DNA of 64,000 bases. It comes from Lachnospiraceae bacterium. Lineage in GTDB: Bacteria; Bacillota; Clostridia; Lachnospirales; Lachnospiraceae. The position numbers were made by a program, and so were the translations under genes. The stretch's first letter is position 1, and each line of letters opens with the position of its first letter. Location of the stretch: NCBI GenBank assembly GCA_017620255.1, contig JAFZQU010000028.1, positions 248,001-312,000 on the forward strand. Reading direction: 5' to 3'. The notes beneath the pieces were generated by a model. That model was not told the origin of the DNA and made no database searches. It saw only the letters and a list, made by a program, of their open reading frames with translations. Positions 63,531 through 64,000 of the stretch are shown here, one piece after another.

Positions 63531-64000
63531 TTAGTTCTGTTTCTGGCTGTCCACAAGGGACTGCAGATCACGCTGCACATCTTCCACTGTCTGCTCGATG
63601 ATCGCAGTGGAATGGGAGATCTCTGCCGTTGACGACGCGAGATTCTGCGCTTTGCTGTTAACATCGGATACGATATTCTGCAGTTTATCGGTTTCCGCAG
63701 AGATCGTATTCACTGCCGAGCGGATATTCTGGTTCGCTTCTCCGCTCTTGGTGGCTGTATCTTTGGAATTTGTCGCAAGTCCGTTGATCTCATTCGCGAC
63801 AACCGCAAATCCGCGGCCTGCCTCCCCGGCTCTTGCTGCTTCGATCGAAGCATTGAGTGCCAGAAGGTTGGTCTGTTCCGCAATGTCCACAACACGTTCG
63901 TTGTTGTTTTCCAGTTCACTCAGATCGTTCTTGATCTGTGTAACAGCATCTGCAAGGCTTTCGCAGAAAGCTTCCACATCCGAGATCTCCGAAGATATCC
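63531..64000 (-). CDS. Methyl-accepting chemotaxis protein, C-terminal part (5' end beyond window)
   Basis: The frame is open to the right edge, so about 156 C-terminal residues are seen. The conserved hairpin tip [28 protein letters not shown] and the flanking heptad helices identify the MCP signalling domain. It relays ligand state to CheA/CheW. A GTG at 63977 is inside the domain and is not a real start. Confidence 0.93.
   Translation of the reverse strand, partial: ISSEISDVEAFCESLADAVTQIKNDLSELENNNERVVDIAEQTNLLALNASIEAARAGEAGRGFAVVANEINGLATNSKDTATKSGEANQNIRSAVNTISAETDKLQNIVSDVNSKAQNLASSTAEISHSTAIIEQTVEDVQRDLQSLVDSQKQN

Noticed and set aside
1..64000. CRISPR arrays, insertion sequences, tRNA or rRNA genes, prophage
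   Set aside because: No regularly spaced direct repeats, transposase or integrase motifs, cloverleaf-like segments or rRNA sequence were recognised; a covariance or HMM scan was not possible here.

Overview
The window reads as a chromosomal segment of an anaerobic, roughly 50% GC member of the Clostridia, most likely Lachnospiraceae. The reasons are the gene set (pyruvate phosphate dikinase, single-chain glycyl-tRNA synthetase, a giant 2-hydroxyacyl-CoA dehydratase activase, DUF4317, LplABC/YesMN sugar loci, a T-box leader and a TPP riboswitch) and the strong AGGAGG ribosome binding sites with sigma-A promoters. Nearly the whole window is coding. No rRNA, tRNA, CRISPR array, insertion sequence or prophage gene was recognised.

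Region 1-8.4 kb: the start of thiT under a TPP riboswitch, an Hpt phosphotransfer protein, DUF2752 and TM2 membrane proteins, a DUF4317 protein, then a branched-chain amino acid ABC transporter (livK, terminator, livHMGF) ending in a cytidylate-kinase-like gene.

Region 8.4-23.6 kb (minus strand): glycerophosphodiester phosphodiesterase and an MFS sugar transporter; ppdK with a DHH phosphoesterase, ppdK being preceded by a 157-nt leader with a possible leader peptide and attenuator; then a tight run of rhomboid-like protein, truncated sigma-70-like protein, M16C peptidase, DUF4349 lipoprotein, era, recO, a small lipoprotein and glyS.

Region 23.7-36.9 kb: an orphan 1410-residue dehydratase activase on the plus strand; then on the minus strand a Trp-specifier T-box leader, a tryptophan-type ABC transporter (trpXYZ), proA, leuS and a 7TM-PAS-receiver protein without a kinase domain.

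Region 36.9-57.5 kb (minus strand): an almost continuous 20-kb gene run that starts at the glmS promoter: glmS, pheA, aroB, aroC, an aroE-aroK fusion, then a 10-kb hemicellulose-type sugar locus (esterase-GH43 fusion, YesM-type kinase, AraC-type regulator, lipoprotein, two permeases, YesL-like protein), then aroQ, aroA, tyrA, DAHP synthase and an acetyltransferase. Together the aro genes give every step from erythrose-4-phosphate plus PEP to prephenate-derived products except chorismate mutase and the aminotransferases. A polysaccharide locus lying inside this run, with aro genes abutting it on both sides, is the most striking layout feature.

Region 57.5-64 kb (minus strand): a three-gene two-component system (7TM sensor-like protein lacking an evident phospho-His, a HisKA_3-type kinase, a LuxR-type regulator), DegV, an iron-containing alcohol dehydrogenase, a tandem-ACT protein and the end of a chemotaxis receptor cut by the window edge.
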